The translations under genes were made by a program, and so were the position numbers. Shown here piece by piece: positions 10,763-19,316 of a stretch of DNA of 64,000 nucleotides. Numbering within the stretch: position 1 is the first letter of the stretch; every line of letters begins with the position of its first letter. The DNA comes from Chloroflexota bacterium (GTDB taxonomy: Bacteria > Chloroflexota > Anaerolineae > J036 > Brachytrichaceae): NCBI GenBank assembly GCA_025354985.1, contig JANXLU010000049.1, positions 1-64,000 of the forward strand, read 5' to 3'. The notes under the pieces are model-generated. The model was not told the DNA's origin and did no database searches. It saw only the letters and a program-made list of their open reading frames with translations.

Positions 10763-11938
10763 ATGAAGAATAGCTACTTGGTTGCTGGTCTGGCAGCGCT
10801 CGCTTGTGCTGGTGTGTTGCTGATCCAGCGTCAGGCTGTCAACCAGCCTATTGGCGAAGTGTCAAACTTGGTCGTCGAAAACGTGTTCGATGCGCGCGAG
10901 GCAGATGCCGACGCAGCCGCGCAACCCGCGCTCTGTCGATTCTTTCCGTTGATCGCAAACAATGCCTGCTCGATCGGTTCCGGAAACGATTGTTTTGAAC
11001 CAAACGACACCGCGGCGCAGGCGGCCTTTCTAGCGTTTGGCCCCGGCGCAATCGAAGCCCGCCTATCGACCGGTGATGTCCACGATGTCTACCGATTGAT
11101 CCTCGCCAACGGCGGGCGCTACACCGTCACGGTGCACCGCCTGGGCGCGGCAGACCCCACTACCGGCGACGCCGATCTGTATTACTTTCGTGGCACGCCA
11201 AACCCGGGCCTCAGCAACTACGTTGCCAGCTCCACCCAGCGCACAGCCATCGATGACAGCGTCCTCATCACCGGCACTGCAGCGGACAATTACGTGGCCG
11301 TCGTGAATTTCAGCCAGGATGCCAATCTCAGCTATAGACTCACCACACTGAATGCAGGCACAGCCGTGCCAGTCACGCCCAGATATTATTGCGTGACCCC
11401 TACGCCTACCAGGACGCCAACGCCAACCAATACGCCGACGAACACGCCCACCAATACCCCGACTGCGACGCCAACCAACACGCCGACGCCAACACCCACG
11501 CCATTGTGCGCGCCGCTCGCCGGCCCAGCCACACAGCAGGCCGATGGCTGCAATGAAACAACCAACCCAGCCACGGGCAACAACGACTTTGGCACCGCGT
11601 TCCCACTAACGCCGCGCCCCCAAACGATTTACGCCAGGGAATTTATTGTCAACGGGGCCTCAAAAGATGTTGACGACTACTACCTGATCAACGTGCCCGT
11701 GGCCACCACCATCACGATCACACTGGACTCCACCAGCGGCAACACAAATCAGCAGATATATCTACGGCAAAACGATATTGGGCAATCCGCAGTGGCGCAA
11801 GACGCGAGCCCAAGCAAACTCAAATTTATCAGCCACAAGGTAACCGCCTCCGACGCACAACCCTTGCGCATTCATGTTGCTGCCGTCGGCGGTGTCGGCA
11901 CTTGGCCATATATTCTTACCATCCAGCTCAGCCCATAA
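10763..11938 (+). CDS. Secreted two-domain protein with PPC-like modules and Thr-Pro linker (paralog 2)
   Basis: 391 residues with the same architecture as its upstream neighbour: signal segment (NSYLVAGLAALACAGVLL), PPC-like module with NDCFEPNDT, AIEARLST, DVYRLIL and DADLYYFRG, a TPTNTPTNTPT linker, then a second module with DVDDYYLINVP. The frame is open back to 10706, but the ATG at 10763 has an AGGAG Shine-Dalgarno at 10751-10755 with good spacing and starts directly into the signal peptide. The pair arose by tandem duplication. Placement behind kinase and phosphatase genes suggests surface proteins linked to that signalling set (inference). Confidence 0.75.
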   Translation: MKNSYLVAGLAALACAGVLLIQRQAVNQPIGEVSNLVVENVFDAREADADAAAQPALCRFFPLIANNACSIGSGNDCFEPNDTAAQAAFLAFGPGAIEARLSTGDVHDVYRLILANGGRYTVTVHRLGAADPTTGDADLYYFRGTPNPGLSNYVASSTQRTAIDDSVLITGTAADNYVAVVNFSQDANLSYRLTTLNAGTAVPVTPRYYCVTPTPTRTPTPTNTPTNTPTNTPTATPTNTPTPTPTPLCAPLAGPATQQADGCNETTNPATGNNDFGTAFPLTPRPQTIYAREFIVNGASKDVDDYYLINVPVATTITITLDSTSGNTNQQIYLRQNDIGQSAVAQDASPSKLKFISHKVTASDAQPLRIHVAAVGGVGTWPYILTIQLSP

Positions 11939-12064
11939 CCGCACCGATCTGGCCCATTGGGCACCGTTGTCGCGCCGGCGGTGCGCGCAGCCATCCCGTA
12001 ACCGCTCCAAAAATACGCCCCAGACCAATCCGTATGCAGTGCCATGCGACCGCGTGTAGGCGCG

Positions 12065-13207
12065 CTAACCTTGCAGGAAGGCCGTAGCCGTCTCGGCAAC
12101 CACGTCACAAACGACCGGGATGCTCACCAAATCGACCCATTCCTGACACTGGTGAAAATTACCGCCGCGCGGACCAAACACAATGCAGGGTATGCCACTC
12201 TCACCATTGATGACATTTGCATCGGTGATACCGACCCAGTGGCGAATCTCAGGCGCCCGACCCCGCACCCGTTGATACGCGCTGGAAAACGCCCTGGTAA
12301 ACACATGATCGGGCTGATCAAAGCTCCACGGGGTATAGAACGGATCACGCACGCCAAACTCAAATGTGGCGGGCGACTGCAGCGAATCAGCAAATGCACG
12401 CAACTTGGACAGCACGTCATCACGTGTCTCGCCGGGCACGATCTGGCGGGTCAAAAGCACGCTGGCTTTTTCCGGCAGGGTAATCACATATTGCGGGCTG
12501 CCGGCGTGGATGCTTAACAAGGTTTGGGATGACGGAACCAGAGGGTGTTTCACCTCCGGCACGGCCGAGCACACCTGCGCGGCAAACCGCGCCGCCTCGA
12601 TGCCGGCATTAATGCCCTCCCAGGGCAGGAAGCCATGCGCCGCCTTGCCCGTCACGTCAACCTGAATGAGGATTTTGCCGGGTGCGCCGATCACCGCACC
12701 ATCCCAGAATGGTTCGGTGACGATGCACGCATCTGCGCGCAGACCCGAATCCATGAGCGCATGTGCACCCATCGACAGCGCCTCCTCATCCGTCACGCTG
12801 CTAAAAATTAGCGTGCCCTTCCACAGGTGCTTGTTTCGCGCGAGCTCGCGTGCGACCAGCATGTTTGCCACCACCCCGCATTTCATGTCTGCGGCACCCA
12901 GCGCATAGAACAAGTCACCTTCGCGCATTCCCTGCCACGGATCGCACTTCCAACCCTCGGCGGCCAAAACCGTGTCCATATGCCCGTTCAACAACAACGC
13001 CGGGCCCGGACCATTGTCAATTTCGGCGATCACATTTGGCTGGCCATTTTTGGCGGTCACCAACCGCGTGCGCATGCCGTTTTCATTCATCCAGATAGCA
13101 CACACTTGCTGTGCGGCCTCTTCCTCACCCGGATAGCTGCGCACTGCCACAAGGGATTTCAGAAGCGAAAATGCTTCTTCTTTGTTGAAGGTCATCATAT
13201 TAACCAT
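12065..13207 (-). CDS. M20-family metallopeptidase/deacylase (ArgE/DapE-like)
   Basis: 380 residues. Di-zinc motifs are in order: NGHMDTV (His ligand and Asp), GAADMKCG (bridging Asp), TDEEALS (catalytic Glu and ligand) and ACIVTEP; a C-terminal FGPRGGNFHQ supplies the last His region. The lid/dimerisation domain starts near KILIQVDVTGKAAHGF. The family hydrolyses N-acyl or peptide amide bonds; substrate cannot be told. It overlaps the end of the dioxygenase gene by 8 bp; internal starts at 13198 and 13195 are possible. Last gene of the minus-strand run beginning at 19212. Confidence 0.85.
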   Translation of the reverse strand: MVNMMTFNKEEAFSLLKSLVAVRSYPGEEEAAQQVCAIWMNENGMRTRLVTAKNGQPNVIAEIDNGPGPALLLNGHMDTVLAAEGWKCDPWQGMREGDLFYALGAADMKCGVVANMLVARELARNKHLWKGTLIFSSVTDEEALSMGAHALMDSGLRADACIVTEPFWDGAVIGAPGKILIQVDVTGKAAHGFLPWEGINAGIEAARFAAQVCSAVPEVKHPLVPSSQTLLSIHAGSPQYVITLPEKASVLLTRQIVPGETRDDVLSKLRAFADSLQSPATFEFGVRDPFYTPWSFDQPDHVFTRAFSSAYQRVRGRAPEIRHWVGITDANVINGESGIPCIVFGPRGGNFHQCQEWVDLVSIPVVCDVVAETATAFLQG

Positions 13208-14039
13208 TCACCGGGGAAGCCGCCGAATAAATCACGGGATTAAGCGGTGAAGCCACGACCTCACCAACCCGGGCGCCGGGCATCCAACTGGCCCAGTCAT
13301 TCTCGTGATTTTTGTATTTTGGCGCGATAAGTTTGATGCCATCCTCCATGTAGATGATGGTCATCACCGCCCGCGGCCTATCCGCCACATTGGGCGAGGC
13401 GCGGTGAAAAATCCACCCGCAGTGAAAGCTAACTTCGCCCAAATCATAGGGACCTTCATCAAGTGGAAAGTCACGCAGATTGTGGGCAATCTTCTTCTCA
13501 CTCTCGTCGCTGATGCCAAGCTCGCGACCAGCCTCGATCATATGGCTGCCAACGCTAAATGTGAGCGGACCAAGCTCAATGGGCGTCGCCTGCAGCGGAA
13601 TCCAAACCGTGCAGGTATTATTATTGCTTAGCGGCCAGTAGAACTGATCCGCATGCCACGGCGTTATGCCGCCTCCCGGTTCTTTATACAGCGCCTGATC
13701 GTGATACATGCGCACACCGGTGACCCCCATAAGCTCGGAAGCAATCCGTCCGAGACGCTTTGAAAAGGCAAATTCGCGCACCAGCTCATCCTTGGTCCAA
13801 AGATTCATGATCTGCAGAAATGCGCGCTCATATGTGTTGCGCTCTGACAGCGGTTTGGACTGGGTGTTCATGGTGCGAACCATGCGGGTGATTTCAGAGC
13901 CATAGAAATCGATCACCCCGGGTGAGAGCACCTGCCTTAATTTGACGTAGCCATTCTTCCGATAGTGCGCGATGGCCGCTTCGTTTAGTGCATATGGTTG
14001 GTGGAGTTGTTCAGCGAGTTCGGAGCGAGTTTGTGACAT
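13200..14039 (-). CDS. Phytanoyl-CoA dioxygenase (PhyH) family Fe(II)/2-oxoglutarate oxygenase
   Basis: 279 residues. The iron facial triad is visible as HAD in TPWHADQFYWPL and the distal His in FHCGWIFHRASPN, with a nearby Arg (DRPRAVMTI) for 2-oxoglutarate. The family hydroxylates diverse small molecules; the substrate here is unknown. A good Shine-Dalgarno (AAGGGGGAA) precedes the ATG by a few bases, as expected for an operon-internal gene; it begins 18 bp after the debranching enzyme stop codon. Confidence 0.85.
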   Translation of the reverse strand: MSQTRSELAEQLHQPYALNEAAIAHYRKNGYVKLRQVLSPGVIDFYGSEITRMVRTMNTQSKPLSERNTYERAFLQIMNLWTKDELVREFAFSKRLGRIASELMGVTGVRMYHDQALYKEPGGGITPWHADQFYWPLSNNNTCTVWIPLQATPIELGPLTFSVGSHMIEAGRELGISDESEKKIAHNLRDFPLDEGPYDLGEVSFHCGWIFHRASPNVADRPRAVMTIIYMEDGIKLIAPKYKNHENDWASWMPGARVGEVVASPLNPVIYSAASPVNG

Positions 14040-14057
14040 GTCTATTCCCCCTTGGAT

Positions 14058-16091
14058 TTATTGTACGGACAAGTCCTCTGAGATACACCTCAGAATCTCG
14101 GCGACACTCCATGCTTGGGCGATACAACCGCCCGGCGCGTGCGGCGCATCAGCATCAAAGACCTCCGAGATACTTCCAAGACCTGCATCCGCAAGATGCG
14201 GTACAAAACCGGCAAGTAAATTGCGTGCGCGCGCGGACGCGCTCCCATGAACCCGAGCGTAGGCCGAGACAAACGGCCCCATTAGCCAACTCCAAATAGT
14301 GCCTTGATGATAAGCGCCATCGCGACGGATGACGTCACCGGCGTAATGCGGCACATATCGACTGTCGCGTGGGCTGAGCGAACGCAGACCGACCGGGGTA
14401 AGCAATTCACGTTCCACGCAATCTACAACACAACGCGCGCGTTCGTCGTTCAACATCGAATGACGCAGGCTGACTGCAAACACCTGGTTTGGGCGGATGG
14501 CCGCGTCAACTATGTCACCATCAACCACATCATGCAGACAGCGCTCGGTGTCATTCCAAAAGCTGGCGTTAAACGCCGCGCTGGCGCGTGAAGCGAGCTC
14601 GGCGCACCACCTTGCGCGTGATGCATCACCGCACAGCAACGCCAGATCACGAAGAACGCACAGCGCGTTAAACCAGAGCGCTTGAATTTCCACGGGCTTT
14701 CCGACTCGGGGCGTTACGACCCAATCGCCCACCTTGGCATCCATCCAGGTTAGCTGAACACCGGGCTGGCCCGCCACCAGTAACCCATCTTCATCAACGT
14801 GAATGTTATAGCGCGTACCGCGGACATGCCAATCCACCACATCGCATAGCGCCGGGAACATGGTTTTTTGAATAAAGCCAAAGTCACCCGAGTAGTGCAA
14901 GAGCGAGCGAACCGCCTCAAACATCCAGAGCGTGGCATCGACCGTGTTGTACTCGGGTTGTTGCCCGCTATCCGGAAAGCGATTTGGAAGCATTCCCTTG
15001 TCCAAATACAACACAAAGGCGCGCAGCAGACCCCGCGCTACGTCAAATCGCCCGTTGACAAGCGTCAATCCAGGAAGCGCAATCATCGTATCCCGGCCCC
15101 AATCGCCAAACCACGGGTAGCCGGCGATGATCGTATGGTCCGAACCACGTTTCACAATAAATTGATCGGCGGCCATTCGCAAGTCGGTTGCCAGCTTTTG
15201 GTAAACCTCTTCCGGCACCTCATCACCTGGCGCGCCCGGAGATTGCCGGGATGGCAATCCTGGAACAGCCATCCGGCGGGCCAATTCGCGGTCACGCAAT
15301 TGATCAAACTCGCCTATCTCGTGACCTTCCAAGGAATAGATGAGACGGATTGATTGACCCGCCGCAACGTCAAAACACAGCTCGTCCGGCTGATACAAAT
15401 CCTCATGCCAGTCCAGTCCCCGATCGCGTTCCGCATGAAGCTCAAAATCGCGATACCAAAATGCAGTAGTTACAACGCTGCGGGCGTTATGCGCCACGTG
15501 CATTGCGGGGTTTGAGTTCCATTCCGCCTGTTCATGCATGGTTGCATGAAAGTCCCGGCACGCCAGCAAGGGCCGAACAAGAAATTCTACAAACGCGCCG
15601 GTCGGCAAGCCATCAATCACATACGCGATGCACACGGTATTTTCGCCATGAACCAGAAATATGTGTTTCTCAATGGTCAACGATTCAATCGAATATGTGA
15701 TTATTGGATACGGATCACGGCGAAACCCGGTCAGCCATAGATATCCCTGCGGGTGCACTGCGCCGGGATATTGATTCGTTGATAAATCGTAGCGGCGCTC
15801 CGGGCCGGCTGTTTCGCGTATGACCAAGGTTTCTTCGACTTTGCTCAACAACACCATCCGGCCGCCCGGCGGTTGGGTGGCCGCCACCAATAGACCGTGA
15901 TAGCGCCGCGTGTTCAACCCAATCACTGAGGACGACGCAAAGCCACCCAGGCCGTTGGTTTCCAGCCATTCAAGAGTACAGGCGCGGGAGATATCCCGAA
16001 GCACCGATTCAGAAATCGTTGTGTCACCCGCCGGAGAATCTAAACTAGTCAGCACGGTGCTATCAGTCCTAATACCCACCGGGCCCGCCAC
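14058..16091 (-). CDS. Glycogen debranching enzyme (amylo-alpha-1,6-glucosidase type)
   Basis: 677 residues. The N-terminal bacterial GDE domain (about 35-250) opens with EWLETNGLGGFASSS and TRRYHGLLVAA. The C-terminal (alpha/alpha)6 domain has YPWFGDWGRDTMIALPGL, PNRFPDSG and the SEVFDADAPHAPGGCIAQAWS motif of this family. It should hydrolyse alpha-1,6 branch points of glycogen or related glucans in the cytoplasm. Full length. It overlaps the membrane-repeat gene upstream by 23 bp, suggesting co-transcription. The start is uncertain because the first 30 residues carry no domain. Confidence 0.9.
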   Translation of the reverse strand: MAGPVGIRTDSTVLTSLDSPAGDTTISESVLRDISRACTLEWLETNGLGGFASSSVIGLNTRRYHGLLVAATQPPGGRMVLLSKVEETLVIRETAGPERRYDLSTNQYPGAVHPQGYLWLTGFRRDPYPIITYSIESLTIEKHIFLVHGENTVCIAYVIDGLPTGAFVEFLVRPLLACRDFHATMHEQAEWNSNPAMHVAHNARSVVTTAFWYRDFELHAERDRGLDWHEDLYQPDELCFDVAAGQSIRLIYSLEGHEIGEFDQLRDRELARRMAVPGLPSRQSPGAPGDEVPEEVYQKLATDLRMAADQFIVKRGSDHTIIAGYPWFGDWGRDTMIALPGLTLVNGRFDVARGLLRAFVLYLDKGMLPNRFPDSGQQPEYNTVDATLWMFEAVRSLLHYSGDFGFIQKTMFPALCDVVDWHVRGTRYNIHVDEDGLLVAGQPGVQLTWMDAKVGDWVVTPRVGKPVEIQALWFNALCVLRDLALLCGDASRARWCAELASRASAAFNASFWNDTERCLHDVVDGDIVDAAIRPNQVFAVSLRHSMLNDERARCVVDCVERELLTPVGLRSLSPRDSRYVPHYAGDVIRRDGAYHQGTIWSWLMGPFVSAYARVHGSASARARNLLAGFVPHLADAGLGSISEVFDADAPHAPGGCIAQAWSVAEILRCISEDLSVQ

Positions 16092-17493
16092 CTACGCTGA
16101 GCAACACGGGCAGCAACACGCCAAGACCAATCACAAACAACCAAAGCGCTGGAGCAGGCGTGCCAAGCGGTCGGACCATGCGTGACTCGCGCGCGGCAAG
16201 CCGCGGATCCAGCAACAGCCAATCCGCATTGCGATGTTCAAGCAAAAGGAAAACAACGGCGGTGGCCGCGCCATAAAAGAGGTGGCCGAGCAAAGATGGC
16301 AGTGCGGCGCCGCCCGCTTCGGCAGACCAAGCCAGCGGTGAACCAAGCAATATGGGGAAGAGCGTAAGCGGACCCAAAAACCACCAAACCAAACCGTAGA
16401 CCAGTCCCCACATAATGCTGCCCCCGGCGGTTGCGGATTCATATTGAAACAATACGCCATAGCTGGCGCCTATCAGCGCACTGATCACCAGGTGCACGAA
16501 GAAGCCGAGCACGGGCGAGGTTCCACCTACAATCTGCGCCACGCGCGGCAGGGCGCCTGTGGCGATCATGACCAGGCTAAAGAGCAGACCACCCGCCATG
16601 CTGGCCAATATGCCTCGGCCAATGCCCTGCAGTCCCCGGCTCCCCACACCACTGACCTGACGGTTAATCGGGTCGCTGTCGCGGAAGAATGCCAACCAAA
16701 GCCGGTCGATCGTGGCGTAAATTAAGCCAACGATCAACCCGTAGACTGCGTGGCCAATCAAAGATCCAAACAGTTGTGCACCCCGATCGGCGCTCCAGTT
16801 GAGCGGCTGATTTAACAACAACGGCAAAATCGTGAGCGGCCCCACGAACCACCAAAACACGCCATAGCCCAAACCCCAACCAAGACTGCTGCCGTGCCCG
16901 CGTGCGTCGCGTTGAAAGAGTGCACCAAAACTGGCCCCGATAAATATACCTATTCCATAGTGCAGAACGATTCCAGTTTCACGAACGTTGGATCCGGCAA
17001 TACCAGCAATCAACGGAAAGAAATTTACCTGCTCCATCCAACGACCAAATGCCCAGCTGCCGACTATTCCCGCCAGACCGCCCACGATAACCGCGCGCGA
17101 CAGCGAAAACGGTTCGGACGAAGCCCGCCGGAGGCCCAACGTTCCCAATGCAATACCCAATGGCGCACCAAAGCAAACCAAATAGGCCACCAGTTCTGGG
17201 AAATGATCACGGGCGGCGGAAAACATTTCGGTCTGGCCGGTTGCGCGCGCTGCCAGTCCGGCCGGCAGCGCGATCCACAATAACAACGCATACGCTATTC
17301 CCCAAAGCATTCCGGCGCCGGGGGACTTGGCCTCCCGGGCGTCCAGAAAGACAAAAGCGACGCCAAAAATTACCCCCCAGATCACAAGCGGCAATCCAAA
17401 CAATGTGGACGGCAAGCCCGACAGCATGATGATCAAGCCACCTGCCGCACCAATAATCGCACAAACAATCAGTGGGATTCGATATGGTTTCAT
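16069..17493 (-). CDS. Polytopic membrane protein built from internal repeats
   Basis: 474 residues, about 12 transmembrane helices. Two clear repeats align: YGIGIFIGASFGALFQ...WGLGYGVFWWFVGPLTILP...PLNWSADRGAQLFGSLIGHAVYG and LVISALIGASYGVLFQ...WGLVYGLVWWFLGPLTLFP...PLAWSAEAGGAALPSLLGHLFYG. A third, weaker copy is near the N-terminus (WGVIFGVAFVFLDAR...WGIAYALLLWIALP). No catalytic motif and no recognised family. It follows the NADH dehydrogenase by 15 bp with a GGACGGAG Shine-Dalgarno, and that enzyme carries the same module at its N-terminus, which points to a joint membrane complex (inference). Confidence 0.8.
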   Translation of the reverse strand: MKPYRIPLIVCAIIGAAGGLIIMLSGLPSTLFGLPLVIWGVIFGVAFVFLDAREAKSPGAGMLWGIAYALLLWIALPAGLAARATGQTEMFSAARDHFPELVAYLVCFGAPLGIALGTLGLRRASSEPFSLSRAVIVGGLAGIVGSWAFGRWMEQVNFFPLIAGIAGSNVRETGIVLHYGIGIFIGASFGALFQRDARGHGSSLGWGLGYGVFWWFVGPLTILPLLLNQPLNWSADRGAQLFGSLIGHAVYGLIVGLIYATIDRLWLAFFRDSDPINRQVSGVGSRGLQGIGRGILASMAGGLLFSLVMIATGALPRVAQIVGGTSPVLGFFVHLVISALIGASYGVLFQYESATAGGSIMWGLVYGLVWWFLGPLTLFPILLGSPLAWSAEAGGAALPSLLGHLFYGAATAVVFLLLEHRNADWLLLDPRLAARESRMVRPLGTPAPALWLFVIGLGVLLPVLLSVGGGPGGY

Positions 17494-17508
17494 ATTTTTT
17501 GCTCCGTC

Positions 17509-19212
17509 CTATTCGGTCGTTTGCACGATGTCTCGTGGGAAAAACAACTCGATCAACCAGTCACTCATCACACGCACTTTGCGCTCAAGCCCGGGCAGCT
17601 TGCCAAGATAGATTGCGCGCCACATCAGCCATGCCATTAATCCGGAAAACAAAATCGTCTTGTTGGTAAACGGAATCGAAAGCTCGGCGCACGCCGTATG
17701 GTGTCCGACCACTGCGAGCAGACCCAATGCCTTGAAGCGAAATGACTGCATCGATTTGCCGCTCACAACAGCCTTTATATTGTGGGCCACCGTTTTCGCC
17801 TCGCGCAAGGCGAATTGCGCGGTGGGTGGGCAGGTCTTGCCCGGATTTAGCGTATCGGGCACCACCGCACAGTCCCCCAGGGACCAGACACCCGGATGGC
17901 CAGTAACCGCCAGCGTGTTGGCCACAAGCACCGCGCCTCTCTTGTCGCGCTCGACCGTCGGGGGAAGGGTGCGTAACAACGGGTTTGGCGTGGTACCGGC
18001 TGTCCATACGAGGGTGTTTCCCGGAATGGTCATTGGCTGACTGTTGCAGGTACAGGTGACAGAATCGTCATCGCAATCATTGAGACGGGTATTCAACATA
18101 AACGTAACGCCCCGCGCGGTCATCCGTTGCTCGGCATATTTTGCCAGGGGCTCGCTCAGCTCCGGCAGGATGCGATCACGCGGATGCAGCACAACTATTT
18201 TCAGGTCATCGGTCGACAACTGCGGATAGTCCGCCAACATTCCGCGCGTAAAGTCGTTTAATCCACCGGCCAGCTCGGCCCCCGCAAAGCCCGCACCGGC
18301 AATCACAAATGTCAACATCGCTTTGCGCTGCGCGGGATCGCTTTCGCGGTTTGCCCGTTCAAACATATCGATAACACGATTGCGGATGTGCATGGCATCC
18401 GAAATACTTTTGAAGTCATAGGCGCGCTGCTCCACGTTTTTCATGCCGAGATAATTTGAGACTGATCCCAGGGCCAGCACCAAATGATCGAACGGCAGGC
18501 TCCATTGGTTGCGGGCATCCGAAACGCCGACCGACTTGGCATCAAGGTCGATGCTCGTGGCGGTTGCGCGGATTACGTTGGTGCGGCGCAAACTGGTCCG
18601 CAGCGGTGTGCTTATGTGCGTGGGTTCCAGACTGCTTGCCGCCACTTCGGCAAGCATGGGCGTAAATAGCAGCGCGTTATTTTCGCTTACCAGAGTAATC
18701 TCCACCGAGGTATCCGCCCCAAACTCTTCTTCAAGATGGCTGGCGGTGGACATCCCGGCAAATCCGCCACCAAGAATCAGGATCCGGGTTTTGATCTCAC
18801 GGTTTGCGGGTGCGCGAATGGGCTCCGGACCAAGTATCCGCGTCGCGACACCTGTCGCCAAGCGTAGAAGAACCCCCATCGCGGCGCCCCAAAGAACCCA
18901 ACCGACAAGCAGTGGAAAAAGTCCACGCATGCCATCCGCGCTCCACAACGGTGTCCCCATTCCCTGCAGCAATGGCACTGCGACGACATGGATCAGTGCC
19001 CACAGCGGGACGCCGATCGCGCCTCCGGACATAATGGTATTCGCGATGGATCGATTGGAAGCGTTGAATACAAATGCCAGCGCAATCCCGGCTAAAACCG
19101 ACACAAGCAGCACTTCCCATACGGGCCGACCGGCGGAGGCCGCGACGAGCAGAAGTGGAAACGCTGCGAAACCGGCCACCGAACCAAGCACTATTTTTCT
19201 CATATCGTTCAT
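17509..19212 (-). CDS. Type-2 NADH dehydrogenase fused to an N-terminal membrane module
   Basis: 567 residues. Residues about 1-135 are hydrophobic and contain GVPLWALIHVVAVPLLQG...PLWSADGMRGLFPLLVGWVLWGAAMG, matching the repeat of the adjacent membrane protein. The rest is an NDH-2 flavoprotein: FAD motif ILILGGGFAGMSTASHL, TPMLAEVAASSLEP, the NADH motif FVIAGAGFAGAELAGGL and FAD-binding VWSLGDCAVVPD. It should pass electrons from NADH to quinone without pumping protons. The ATG at 19212 lies 3 nt from an AATACT box on the minus strand; the ATG at 19203 (MRKIVLG) lies 11 nt from it and may be the true, leaderless start. Confidence 0.88.
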   Translation of the reverse strand: MNDMRKIVLGSVAGFAAFPLLLVAASAGRPVWEVLLVSVLAGIALAFVFNASNRSIANTIMSGGAIGVPLWALIHVVAVPLLQGMGTPLWSADGMRGLFPLLVGWVLWGAAMGVLLRLATGVATRILGPEPIRAPANREIKTRILILGGGFAGMSTASHLEEEFGADTSVEITLVSENNALLFTPMLAEVAASSLEPTHISTPLRTSLRRTNVIRATATSIDLDAKSVGVSDARNQWSLPFDHLVLALGSVSNYLGMKNVEQRAYDFKSISDAMHIRNRVIDMFERANRESDPAQRKAMLTFVIAGAGFAGAELAGGLNDFTRGMLADYPQLSTDDLKIVVLHPRDRILPELSEPLAKYAEQRMTARGVTFMLNTRLNDCDDDSVTCTCNSQPMTIPGNTLVWTAGTTPNPLLRTLPPTVERDKRGAVLVANTLAVTGHPGVWSLGDCAVVPDTLNPGKTCPPTAQFALREAKTVAHNIKAVVSGKSMQSFRFKALGLLAVVGHHTACAELSIPFTNKTILFSGLMAWLMWRAIYLGKLPGLERKVRVMSDWLIELFFPRDIVQTTE

Positions 19213-19249
19213 CCAGTATTCTTCAGACAGGTTATGAATTCATTACGGG

Positions 19250-19255
19250 TATAAT
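19250..19255 (+). promoter_or_regulatory. Probable -10 box for the S1-domain gene
   Basis: A consensus TATAAT lies in the divergent gap between the NADH dehydrogenase and the S1-domain gene. No good -35 is visible at 17 bp. The resulting leader would be about 55 nt and contains the AAAGGA Shine-Dalgarno. Confidence 0.5.
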
Positions 19256-19316
19256 CGTCGCTCTATTTTTGTAAGCTAATTAGACCCCAAAAACACCGGG
19301 GAACAAAGGACACATT

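Noticed and set aside
11939-12064. Possible terminator in the 126-bp convergent gap after the PPC paralogs
   Set aside because: GC-rich partial inverted repeats exist, but no stem with a T-run could be identified with confidence.
16182-17429. Several 60-130 codon plus-strand frames within the membrane-repeat gene
   Set aside because: They are antisense to a protein with clear internal repeats and show Arg/Pro-rich composition typical of shadow frames.
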